Made by a program: the position numbers and the translations under genes
Origin: Candidatus Gordonibacter avicola
GTDB lineage: Bacteria > Actinomycetota > Coriobacteriia > Coriobacteriales > Eggerthellaceae
Assembly: GCA_019113915.1 (NCBI GenBank)
Contig: DXGM01000013.1
Location: 1 to 64,000 of the forward strand
Direction of reading: 5' to 3'
Length of the DNA: 64,000 nt
Shown: positions 17,611-25,482 of the stretch, piece after piece
How the letters are laid out: each line of letters begins with the position of its first letter
How positions within the stretch are numbered: the stretch's first letter is position 1
The notes under the pieces: generated by a model
Database searches by the model: none
Seen by the model: the letters and a program-made list of their open reading frames with translations, nothing else
Told to the model about the DNA's origin: nothing

Positions 17611-17862
17611 ATGTGTTTCAGACCTGCTGACGCGTCCGCCGGCTCCGGCATGAACAAGTGCCCCGAGTGTGGCAAGACCATCCAGATGATGGGCGGCGTC
17701 ACCCTGAAGAACTGCCCGTTCTGCAAGTGCGACTTCACGCCGTACATCGACGGCACGAAGCCGCTGCCGAACGCAGCTCCCGGCGCTCCTGCGGCTCCTG
17801 CCGCTCCTGGTGCTCCTGCTGCACCGAAGGCGCCCGGCGCGCCCAAGCCTCCTACCGCATAG
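17611..17862 (+). CDS. Small zinc-ribbon protein with Pro/Ala/Gly-rich tail (MCFRPA type, copy 1)
   Basis: 83 residues starting MCFRPADASAGSG. Residues about 17-40 form a two-knuckle zinc ribbon (CPECG ... CPFCKC). The tail from about residue 54 is a low-complexity run of APGAP/APAAP units resembling collagen-like repeats. GGAGG lies upstream of the ATG. A second member with the same MCFRPA start, ribbon and tail is at 47387. Placed 161 bases before the molybdoenzyme operon and on the same strand, it may be co-expressed. Function unknown; a metal-binding or protein-protein adaptor role is conjecture. Confidence 0.75.
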   Translation: MCFRPADASAGSGMNKCPECGKTIQMMGGVTLKNCPFCKCDFTPYIDGTKPLPNAAPGAPAAPAAPGAPAAPKAPGAPKPPTA

Positions 17863-18023
17863 AACGGTTCTGAAACGCGCGGCGCCTGCAAGGGGACGGG
17901 CGCCTCAAGCGGAAGGAGGTGGTCCCCGGCTCGAGGTATCACGCGAGAACGAGCGCCGATTACCAAGTAAGGCGCAGAGATGTTTCTACCAAACACGAGT
18001 GAATGTGTAGAAAGAAGGAGAAC

Positions 18024-20336
18024 ATGGCATACGGCAAGCAATGGCAAACCGTCATGGAAGACGGGACTGTCGTCACCCGCAGCAACACCTGGTCCCCTCC
18101 GGGAAGCCACCCGGTTGGATACGGCGTTAAGGTTGTGACGAAGGATGGCGAGCTCATCCGCATCGAGGGCGACGACGACAACCCGATTACCACCGGTCGT
18201 GTCAATGCGATGAACCTTGCGCTGCGTGAGTACACCTACGCGCCGGAGCGCATCATCTACCCGATGAAGCGCGCCCCCGAGGATCGCGGCAAGGATAAGT
18301 GGGAGCGCACGACGTGGGACGAGGCGCTGGACACGATTTGCGAGAAAGTCCGCTATTTCCAGAACACCTACGGCCCCGAGTCCATCGTTTGCTTCGGTGG
18401 CACCGGCCGTGAGGCTTGCATCTTCTACTACGCGCTGACGTTCTCCGTTCTGCAGTCGCCCAACTGCTGCTACACGCAGTCCGGTTGGTCCTGCTACGGT
18501 CCGCGCTGCTCCATCGCCGACTACGTGCTGGGCGCTGGCTATCCCGAGCTTGACTACGCTGGTCACCTGCCGGGTAGCTACCAGGATCCGCGCTACACGC
18601 TGCCGAAGTGGATTGTGGTCTGGGGCAAAGAGCCTCTGCCCTCCAACGGCGACGGCTTTTTCGGCCACTGCCTCGTCGACCTGATGAAGCTTGGCACGAA
18701 GATCATTTCCATCGACCCCCGTATCACCTGGGTCGGCGCGCACAACGGCAACATCAACCTGCAGGTTCGCCCGCAGACTGACACTGCCCTTGCCCTCGGC
18801 ATCATGAACCTCATGTTCGAGAACGAGGAATACGACAAGGAATTCGCCGAGAAGTGGATCTACGGTCTCGACGAGATGAAGGCCCGCGCTGCTGAGTACC
18901 CGGTCGAGAAGGTCGCTGAGATCACGACCGTGTCCGTTGAGGACATCAAGCGCGTTGCGCACATCATTGGCACCGAGCGCCCGATCGGTTGGGCATGGGG
19001 CCTCGCCTTCGACCAGAACAAGAACGGCGTGCAGCTGTCCCAGGCGTTCATCGTGCTGGCTGCTCTCGCTGGCTCGATCGACCGTCCCGGCGGCCTGACC
19101 CTTGGTCCTCCGTCTGCTCTGCTCGGCAAGTGGCGTATGGAGCAGCGTGGCGCTATGGACGACGAAGTGTGGTCCAAGCGTATCGGTGCTGCGGCCTGGC
19201 CGGGTCTGTCCACGGGTATGGCGACGACGCAGCCCGATGAGACCCTGAACACCATGGAGACGGACGAGCCCTACGCTCTGAAGATGGGTTGGTTCAACAG
19301 CTCCAACTTCCTGACCCCGACGTGCTCCGCGCAGCCGAAGCGTTGGCACAAGGCTCTGCAGAAGCTCGAGTTCGTGGTTGTGCAGGACCTGACCATGACC
19401 CCGACGGCCATGGCTGTGGGCGACTACTTCCTGCCGATGGCCACCTGGGCCGAGCACAACGGCATCGTGCTCACCCACTACGGCCGCAACACCGTGTTCA
19501 TGGGCCCCATGAACAAGGCTCTGCAGGTCGGCGAGTGCAAGTCCGACGTGGAAATCTGCCTCATGTTCGGTCAGCGCCTCAACCCGTCCTGGTGGCCGTG
19601 GTACAAGCCGGCTGACGGCAAGTCCCTCGACCTCGACGCCCTGGCTGTTGCTGTTGAGGACTTCTACAGCGACCAGCTCAAGGAGCTCGGTATGGACTGG
19701 AAGACCTTCCAGGAAGAAGGCCTCTACCAGCCCGGCGCTCACGGCTTCGAGTACGAGAAGTACGAGAAGGGTCTGCTCCGCTTCGACGGCGAGCCCGGCT
19801 TCAACACCATCACGGGCCAGATCGAAGCCTACTCGATTCTGTACGAATCCTGGGGCGAGGATCCGCTGCCGTACTACGAGGAGCCGAACTACAGCCCCAT
19901 CAGCAAGCCTGATTTCGCTGCTCAGTACCCGCTGATCTCCACCTCTGGTTCGCGTCGCTACAGCTCGTTCCACTCTGAGCATCGTCACGTGCCGTCGCTG
20001 CGCCAGATCGATCCGTGGCCGTGGGTCCAGATCAACCCGGAGACCGCTGCTGAGTACGGCATCACCGACGGCGATTGGTGCGAGGTGTACAACATGTTCG
20101 GTGAGGCTCGCTTCAAGGCCGAGATCACCCCGGTCATGAAGCCTGGCATCCTGAACTGCGCTCATGGTTGGTGGTTCCCCGAGCAGGACGGCGAAGAGCC
20201 CAACCTGTTCGGCGTGTGGAAGTCCAACTTCAACAGCCTGGTGCCGCACTTCAACGTTGGCAAGCTGGGCTTTGGCGCCCCGTACAAGGGTGTTATGTGC
20301 AACGTCCGCCGCGTCCGTAGCCTTGACCAAGACTAA
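18024..20336 (+). CDS. bis-MGD molybdopterin enzyme, catalytic subunit without Fe-S cysteines (transhydroxylase-like)
   Basis: 770 residues of the DMSO-reductase superfamily, clearly homologous to the proteins at 54254 and 58941: shared KWER(I/T)(S/T)WDEA, S(V/I)DPR(I/L)TW, SN(G/A)DGFxGH and the C-terminal WWFPEQDG block. In those two the N-terminal [4Fe-4S] site is Cys-rich; here the four positions are Ser28, Tyr33, Asn61 and Asn64, so no cluster can form. Cys157 (GWSCYGPR) aligns with a conserved Cys that is a candidate Mo ligand. No signal peptide, so cytoplasmic. Pyrogallol-phloroglucinol transhydroxylase likewise has a cluster-free catalytic subunit. The start is ATG 18024 (AAGGAG upstream), not the in-frame 18003. 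The partner gene follows 20 bases downstream. A redox-neutral reaction on an aromatic substrate is inferred. Confidence 0.85.
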   Translation: MAYGKQWQTVMEDGTVVTRSNTWSPPGSHPVGYGVKVVTKDGELIRIEGDDDNPITTGRVNAMNLALREYTYAPERIIYPMKRAPEDRGKDKWERTTWDEALDTICEKVRYFQNTYGPESIVCFGGTGREACIFYYALTFSVLQSPNCCYTQSGWSCYGPRCSIADYVLGAGYPELDYAGHLPGSYQDPRYTLPKWIVVWGKEPLPSNGDGFFGHCLVDLMKLGTKIISIDPRITWVGAHNGNINLQVRPQTDTALALGIMNLMFENEEYDKEFAEKWIYGLDEMKARAAEYPVEKVAEITTVSVEDIKRVAHIIGTERPIGWAWGLAFDQNKNGVQLSQAFIVLAALAGSIDRPGGLTLGPPSALLGKWRMEQRGAMDDEVWSKRIGAAAWPGLSTGMATTQPDETLNTMETDEPYALKMGWFNSSNFLTPTCSAQPKRWHKALQKLEFVVVQDLTMTPTAMAVGDYFLPMATWAEHNGIVLTHYGRNTVFMGPMNKALQVGECKSDVEICLMFGQRLNPSWWPWYKPADGKSLDLDALAVAVEDFYSDQLKELGMDWKTFQEEGLYQPGAHGFEYEKYEKGLLRFDGEPGFNTITGQIEAYSILYESWGEDPLPYYEEPNYSPISKPDFAAQYPLISTSGSRRYSSFHSEHRHVPSLRQIDPWPWVQINPETAAEYGITDGDWCEVYNMFGEARFKAEITPVMKPGILNCAHGWWFPEQDGEEPNLFGVWKSNFNSLVPHFNVGKLGFGAPYKGVMCNVRRVRSLDQD

Positions 20337-20356
20337 CTCGAAAGGAAGTGGCGTAA

Positions 20357-20716
20357 ATGGCTGATCAGAAATACGCTCTGCTCGTTGACTACACGTACTT
20401 CTCCGGCAACCATGCCGCCGAGATCGCCTGCAAGGAAGAGCTGGGTCTGCCCATCGACCAGTTCGGCATCAAGGAGGTCGAGGTCGGCCCCTTCAAGAAG
20501 GGCGAAGGCAACGACGGCGACGCGTGGGAGTGGTTCTACATTCCCTGCCCGACGTCCATCTTCTCCGATCACTGGGGAACGAACGGCGACAAGGCCGGTC
20601 AGCGTCCGCTGGCTGTGCAGGTTGAAGAGTCTGCTTCCATGTACTACGGTACGCTGGAAGAGATGCAGGCCAAGATGGCTGAATTCGACCGCCCGATGGT
20701 TTTGTTCCAGCTGTAA
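20357..20716 (+). CDS. Degenerate ferredoxin-like small subunit that has lost its Fe-S cysteines
   Basis: 119 residues. It aligns end to end with the two-cluster ferredoxin subunits at 53893 and 61478: LLVDYTYFSGNHAAEIACKE against ILVNYEYCTGCHSCEVACRN, then QFGIKEVEVGPF against EFGIKVTEVGPY, EWFYIP against EWVYNP, and RPLAVQVEESASMYYGTLEE against MPACVQACQAWCLYSGEVEE. Of eight ligand cysteines only one (in IACKE) survives; the others are Phe, Asn, Ala and similar. It therefore keeps the fold but cannot carry electrons. AAAGGAAG upstream; 20 bases after the catalytic subunit. Probably a structural partner of that subunit. Confidence 0.82.
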   Translation: MADQKYALLVDYTYFSGNHAAEIACKEELGLPIDQFGIKEVEVGPFKKGEGNDGDAWEWFYIPCPTSIFSDHWGTNGDKAGQRPLAVQVEESASMYYGTLEEMQAKMAEFDRPMVLFQL

Positions 20717-20799
20717 GGTAATGCTATGATGGCTGCGGTCACCGACCCACACGGTCGATGACCGCAGTACCGTGACGACGATTTGACAAGGAGGGCATC

Positions 20800-21069
20800 A
20801 TGACACACGATGAGTTCATGGATCTCGATGCTCAGACGGCGGCTGATAAGCTGAACGCTCTCATCGACGAGGGCAAGAGCAAGGATGAGGCCGAGGCCGC
20901 GTTCGAGCTCACCAAGCCGGACCTTCTGAAGCTCAACGTCTTTTTCGTGAAGGGTAAGTATATCGCTCGCGCTTGGGGCGGTTACACCTCCACGAAGGCC
21001 ACCGGCAACGAGGGTGCTGGCGAATTGGGTCTCGGCGGCAGCTTTAAGGACATCAAGCCGGTGAGCTAA
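20800..21069 (+). CDS. Small protein of unknown function, third gene of the molybdoenzyme operon
   Basis: 89 residues, acidic N-terminal helical half (MTHDEFMDLDAQTAADKLNA onwards) and a Gly/Lys-rich second half (VKGKYIARAWGGYTSTKATG). No membrane segment, no cysteine, no family I recognise. It has its own strong Shine-Dalgarno (AAGGAGGG) 83 bases after the small subunit, and a terminator follows, so it closes the operon. A third structural subunit or a dedicated maturation factor is possible; this is inferred from position only. Confidence 0.65.
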   Translation: MTHDEFMDLDAQTAADKLNALIDEGKSKDEAEAAFELTKPDLLKLNVFFVKGKYIARAWGGYTSTKATGNEGAGELGLGGSFKDIKPVS

Positions 21070-21101
21070 GCTTACACTCTAAGCTTTGTGCAGAGGCAAA
21101 T

Positions 21102-21140
21102 AAGAGGACTCGCTTTACGATGTAAGTGGGTCCTCTTTTG
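21102..21140 (+). terminator. Terminator of the molybdoenzyme operon
   Basis: AAGAGGAC at 21102-21109 pairs with GTCCTCTT at 21130-21137, with an inner TTAC/GTAA stem, followed by a short T run. Confidence 0.7.
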
Positions 21141-21251
21141 GAATAGTGAGCACTACTGTGCCTGGAATGCTTTCGTGGCGAAAAGCCTTACGGGCACCGT
21201 ATTGGGAGCTAGGGAAATTAGTAGTGGACACCGAACCGCACAAGGAGACGA

Positions 21252-21596
21252 ATGCTAATGGGAGCTGAGGAAGCCATCAAGGCTGAGATCGAAGAATTGG
21301 GCCGTTTGAACCCGCAGCAGGAAGACATCCTGTATAACATTTCCCTCAAGCAGGACGAACTGGGCCGCGAGTCCACGAACCTGCTGCTGGAGAAAGTGAA
21401 GGATAGTCCCCTCTACCAGCCGATGATTGACCGCGAACTGCTGACCTACGAGGTGTTCAACCACGGCAGCAAGCACGAAATTGCCAGCCTCTATGTCACG
21501 CTGAAGGGCCTGCGCTACTGCATCATGTTCGCCGACGAACTTTCACAGCGCCGCAAGCTGAACCCCGCTGGTGCACCTTGGCAGCAGACCGCCTAG
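21252..21596 (+). CDS. Small soluble protein of unknown function
   Basis: 114 residues, helical and rich in Glu/Leu, beginning MLMGAEEAIKAEIEELGRLN. No recognised motif. AAGGAGACGA precedes ATG 21252; an alternative ATG is two codons on. It follows a terminator and is separate from the molybdoenzyme operon. The next gene starts 35 bases downstream, so the two may be cotranscribed. Function not inferable. Confidence 0.6.
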   Translation: MLMGAEEAIKAEIEELGRLNPQQEDILYNISLKQDELGRESTNLLLEKVKDSPLYQPMIDRELLTYEVFNHGSKHEIASLYVTLKGLRYCIMFADELSQRRKLNPAGAPWQQTA

Positions 21597-21631
21597 CCCA
21601 GCTGGACGTCTGCTTCGGAGGGTTTACTCCC

Positions 21632-23824
21632 GTGGCGCTGAGCGATGGAACTGCGTCGCGTGATCAGGTGCAGGAAGCGCAGCGGCGGGCGCAGGCGCGG
21701 CGCACCTCGCTTGAACGCGCGGCTGTCGTGGAGGCGGCGCGCGCAAGTGAGGTGCGTCTTTGGGACGATGGCGCGCAGGCGACGTGGCACTACGTGGTGC
21801 TTGACGACGCCGAGGTGCGCATCGAGTGCTGCGTGGCGCGCTGCGGCTGTGTGCATATTCCCGCTGAGATTGAGGGCAAGCCGGTGGTGGCGCTGGCTGC
21901 CGAGGCTTGCGCACGCCTGCCAGGGGTTGAAAAGATTGTTTGCCCCGATTCCCTTATGTCGGTGGGCCTGTGCGCTTTTCGGGATAACCGCGCGCTGCGC
22001 TCGGTGGTGCTTCCGGCGGAGTTGGCCTCATTTGATTCTGACTGGTTCCGGGGAAGCCCGGCCGTTACTCATCTGGTGCTTCCGGGGCGCCTTGCCCGAT
22101 TGGACGCGCGTATATTCGACTTGCCACAGCTCTCGGTGCTGGTGGTGGGTGCGGAAACGGCGGAGGTTGAGCCGGGCGCGTTTGCGAAGAGCGCGCTCAC
22201 GGCTATCGAAGTAGACGCGGCGAACCCCTTTTTGACCACCGACGGCATTGCCCTGTATCGCCGCGAAGGTGGCGTACTGCTGGCGCTTGCCGTGCCGGTG
22301 GAGGAATACGCCATCCATCCGGGGTGCACGGCGGTTGCGGAAAAGGGCTTGAGCACGTGCGCACGGGTGCGCCGTATCGAGGTGCCCGAGGGCCTAAAGG
22401 AACTGGGAAGCTTCGCCCTTGCGCGCACGGGTATTCGCTCGTTTGAGGCCCCGGCCTCGCTCAAACGCATCGGGGAGAAGGCGTTTTTCAACTGCGCCGA
22501 CCTTGAGGAGGTGCGCCTGCGCGAGGGCCTGGTTTCGGTGGGGGCCAACGCGTTTACCGGCACGCGTCTGTGCGAACTGCGCCTGCCTGCTTCTGTTGAG
22601 GAACTGGGAAACCCGCTGGCGGCAAAGACGGGGCTCACGTTTGCAGGCCCGGACGCGACGTGCACGCTTGCGGCGGGCTCGCGCCATTTGATCTTGGACG
22701 CGGCGGGTGGGTTGTACCGCGTGCTTGACCAGGGCGTGTGCCTCGTGCGCATGATGGATCCTGAGGCGCGCAGCTACGAGGTGCGGCCGGACACGGTGGC
22801 GGTGGGCGACGAGGCGTTTGCGAACCACGCGTGCATCGCGGATGTGGTGCTTCCCGAGGGTGTGGAAGAGCTGGGTCGCGCGGCGTTTAAGGCGTGCCGC
22901 CATTTGGTGCGCGTGAACATCCCCAGCAGCATGCGGCGCATCGGTGACGAGGCGTTTCTTGACACGAATCTGACGAGCATGCGCATACCGGCGGCGCTTG
23001 AGCACCTTGGGCACAACGCGCTGGTCACGCAGGGCGCGCACCACGGCGACGGGGAACCGTCGCTTGTTGACGTGCGCGTTGATGCGGGGAACGTCCGGTT
23101 CTACACTGCACCCGGCCTACTGCTGGAGCGCAAGGACGAGGGGCACGCGCGGGTGGTGCTGTGCATGGGCGGCGTGGACGTGGTGCGCATTCCGGCTGAG
23201 GTGGATGAGATTGCCCCCTACGCGCTGAACGACGTGCGCGGGATTCGCGAGCTGTATCTGTCGGACCGCATTACGAAGGTGGGCATGCGCGGGTTGGGTA
23301 TTGATGGCCTGGCAGAACTCATTCATGTTGACCTGGAGAGGCCGATTGAGGGCCACACGAGCTTCGACCTTCGTTTCCCGGTGACTGATCGCGGCGCGCA
23401 GCAGATGATGCTGGCGCTGTCGGTGCCTGACCGCGTGGATGTGGCGGCGCTGTTCGAGCACTATGACAACGCCATCATCAATGCGAGCAGTTTTGACCCG
23501 AGACATGAGCGGGGGCTTGACCCCTACGAGCAGCTGGTGCGCCTGGTGGCGCGGCTGCAAGACCCGGTGTTTATGACGGCCGTGAATCGCAGTATGAGCG
23601 AGAAGGTGCTGCGGGAAGGCGTGGCCGACTTTTGTGTGGCCGCCGCCCGCCACGACGACCGGCGCGTGGTAGACGCGTTGCTTGACCTGGGATTTCTGAA
23701 TGCCGATAACCTGAATGCGGTCATCGACCGCGTGGGTGCGCTCAAAGATGCCGCCATGACGGCGTATCTGCTTGAGGCGAAGCGTGTGCGCTTCCAGTGC
23801 GCCGCGCTCGATTTCGAGTTGTAG
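21632..23824 (+). CDS. Leucine-rich repeat protein (BspA/LRR_5 type), apparently intracellular
   Basis: About 730 residues dominated by LRR_5 repeats, seen as recurring units such as VVLPAELASF, IEVPEGLKELGSFALARTGI, VRLREGLVSVGANAFTGT, VVLPEGVEELGRAAFKAC and VNIPSSMRRIGDEAF, spread over about residues 60-590. The C-terminal 150 residues are helical. There is no signal peptide or anchor, unlike surface-exposed BspA proteins. GTG 21632 is chosen because GGAGGG lies upstream; a TTG at 21578 overlaps the previous gene. It stops 11 bases before the VWA gene, so it heads a three-gene cassette with the VWA protein and AAA ATPase and may be their recognition partner (inference). Confidence 0.78.
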   Translation: MALSDGTASRDQVQEAQRRAQARRTSLERAAVVEAARASEVRLWDDGAQATWHYVVLDDAEVRIECCVARCGCVHIPAEIEGKPVVALAAEACARLPGVEKIVCPDSLMSVGLCAFRDNRALRSVVLPAELASFDSDWFRGSPAVTHLVLPGRLARLDARIFDLPQLSVLVVGAETAEVEPGAFAKSALTAIEVDAANPFLTTDGIALYRREGGVLLALAVPVEEYAIHPGCTAVAEKGLSTCARVRRIEVPEGLKELGSFALARTGIRSFEAPASLKRIGEKAFFNCADLEEVRLREGLVSVGANAFTGTRLCELRLPASVEELGNPLAAKTGLTFAGPDATCTLAAGSRHLILDAAGGLYRVLDQGVCLVRMMDPEARSYEVRPDTVAVGDEAFANHACIADVVLPEGVEELGRAAFKACRHLVRVNIPSSMRRIGDEAFLDTNLTSMRIPAALEHLGHNALVTQGAHHGDGEPSLVDVRVDAGNVRFYTAPGLLLERKDEGHARVVLCMGGVDVVRIPAEVDEIAPYALNDVRGIRELYLSDRITKVGMRGLGIDGLAELIHVDLERPIEGHTSFDLRFPVTDRGAQQMMLALSVPDRVDVAALFEHYDNAIINASSFDPRHERGLDPYEQLVRLVARLQDPVFMTAVNRSMSEKVLREGVADFCVAAARHDDRRVVDALLDLGFLNADNLNAVIDRVGALKDAAMTAYLLEAKRVRFQCAALDFEL

Positions 23825-23835
23825 GGGGTGCGCTG

Positions 23836-25482
23836 ATGACTGAAGCTGCTCCGCCGGATGCCAAGCTTGCGCGCCGTGCCCAAGAGGATCGCCTTGCTGC
23901 CGACATTGTTGATGAGTGCCGCGTGCAGCTCATGTTGAAGTTCCGCTTCTTGGATGCGGCGCTTTGGCGTATGGAGGTGCGGCCGCTGCGCGCGGGCGCG
24001 CGCTACCCGCTGGCGACCGATGCCACGCAGGTGGTGTGCGACCCGCCACGCGTGATTGCGCGGTTCCAGGAGTCGTTCGAGGAATCGGTGCGCGACTATC
24101 TGCACCTGGTGCTGCACTGCATCTTTCGGCATCCGTTCGACCGCGATCACAGCAATCGTGAGGCGTGGGATTTGACATGCGATATTGTGACGGAGGGGGC
24201 GGCGCTCGACTTGTGCGGTGAGCGCTTTGCGAGCGCGGATGATGCTGCGCGGCGCGAGGTGTTGGGGACGATAGCCATGCTGGTGGGCAACCTGCGGCCT
24301 AATAAGGTATATGGCCTGGTAAAGGGCCTCGTGCAGACACCCGATGGCCAGCAGTACCGCGGGTTGGGGCGCAGTACGCTCAGTGAGTGGCATGCGCTGT
24401 TTGAGCGCGACGACCACGGCGCGTGGCCGTCCCACAACGCGGGAAAAAGTGACGAGGTTGATCAGAACGCCTCCGAGGACGTGACGGAGGACGACGAAAA
24501 CCCCGAGGCGCAGGCCGACCCCCTGCGTACCGATTCGTCCGACACGGCGGCGGCGGACGCCCAAGGCAGTGAGGCGGATGAGTCTCAGTCCGAAGATGAA
24601 ACGGCAGCCGAGGAAGAGGCGGATGGTGTCGCGGGTGAGCCCGACGAAGGTGCTGATGAGGCCACTGACGCAGACACCGACACCGAGCGCCAGGAGCGTG
24701 AGTGGGAAGACCTCGCGAAGCAGATTGAGATGAACCTGGAAACCTTCTCCCAAGAGTGGGGGAAGGAAGCCGCGAGCCTGGTAGCGAATCTCGCCTTTGC
24801 CAATCGCCCACTGTGTAGCTACACCGACTTCCTGCGGCGGTTCATGACGCTCTCCGAAGAGATGCGCCTCAACATGGACGAGTTCGACTACGTGTATTAC
24901 ACGTTTGGCCTGGACTTATACGGCGATATGCCGCTCGTCGAGCCGCTTGAGTACAAGGAAACCGAGCGCGTGCGCGACTTCGTCATTGTGATTGATACCT
25001 CGGAGTCAGTGCGCGGAGACCTCGTGAAACGGTTTGTGGGTCACACGTTCGACATCCTCAAAAGTTCCGAGGACTTTGCGAGCGAGGTGAACATTCACCT
25101 GATCCAGTGCGACGCGAAGGTGCAATCCGACACGGTGATCACCTTGCTGGCGGACGTTGACAAGCTGACGGAGGGCCTTCAGATACGCGGCTTTGGTGGC
25201 ACGGATTTCCGCCCCGCGTTCGACTACGTGGATATGCTGCGCAAACGCGGCGAGCTGGCCAACATGAAAGGCCTCATCTACTTTACCGACGGCCTGGGCA
25301 CCTTCCCGGAGAAGCCGCCCGCCTTTGAGGCGGCGTTCGTGTTCCTGGACGAAGAGGGCGTGAAGCATCCGCCGGTGCCACCGTGGGCCTGCAAGATACT
25401 GATTGACGAAGCTGGCATCGGCCGGCTGCGGACGGGGTCGCGCGCCAGCGAGCGGCCGTTGAAAGGGGATCGTGCGCTATGA
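23836..25482 (+). CDS. VWA-like domain protein with putative metallopeptidase region (DUF2201 type)
   Basis: 548 residues. An N-terminal putative metallopeptidase domain (His-rich helix HLVLHCIFRH near residue 95), a highly acidic Asp/Glu/Ala linker (about 210-290), then a von Willebrand A-like domain with the MIDAS motif DTSES in VIVIDTSESV. Proteins of this family are typically encoded beside a MoxR-type AAA ATPase, as here, and the pair probably acts like a metal-dependent chaperone or remodelling complex. The start is ATG 23836 just after the LRR stop; the stop overlaps the ATPase start by four bases. The target complex is unknown. Confidence 0.8.
   Translation: MTEAAPPDAKLARRAQEDRLAADIVDECRVQLMLKFRFLDAALWRMEVRPLRAGARYPLATDATQVVCDPPRVIARFQESFEESVRDYLHLVLHCIFRHPFDRDHSNREAWDLTCDIVTEGAALDLCGERFASADDAARREVLGTIAMLVGNLRPNKVYGLVKGLVQTPDGQQYRGLGRSTLSEWHALFERDDHGAWPSHNAGKSDEVDQNASEDVTEDDENPEAQADPLRTDSSDTAAADAQGSEADESQSEDETAAEEEADGVAGEPDEGADEATDADTDTERQEREWEDLAKQIEMNLETFSQEWGKEAASLVANLAFANRPLCSYTDFLRRFMTLSEEMRLNMDEFDYVYYTFGLDLYGDMPLVEPLEYKETERVRDFVIVIDTSESVRGDLVKRFVGHTFDILKSSEDFASEVNIHLIQCDAKVQSDTVITLLADVDKLTEGLQIRGFGGTDFRPAFDYVDMLRKRGELANMKGLIYFTDGLGTFPEKPPAFEAAFVFLDEEGVKHPPVPPWACKILIDEAGIGRLRTGSRASERPLKGDRAL

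Noticed and set aside
17307..20330. Open frame of about 1000 codons on the minus strand across the molybdoenzyme gene
   Set aside because: It mirrors the codon pattern of the strongly supported plus-strand gene, has a His/Val/Leu/Arg-rich composition and no domain. It is a shadow frame typical of GC-rich DNA.
18024..20336. Loss of Fe-S cysteines as a sign of a decaying gene
   Set aside because: The frame is intact over 770 codons, MGD motifs and the candidate Mo-ligand Cys157 are kept, the partner changed in parallel, and codon use looks like a highly expressed gene.
25440..25482. Possible frameshift where the VWA and ATPase genes overlap
   Set aside because: The ATGA overlap is normal translational coupling and both proteins are complete.
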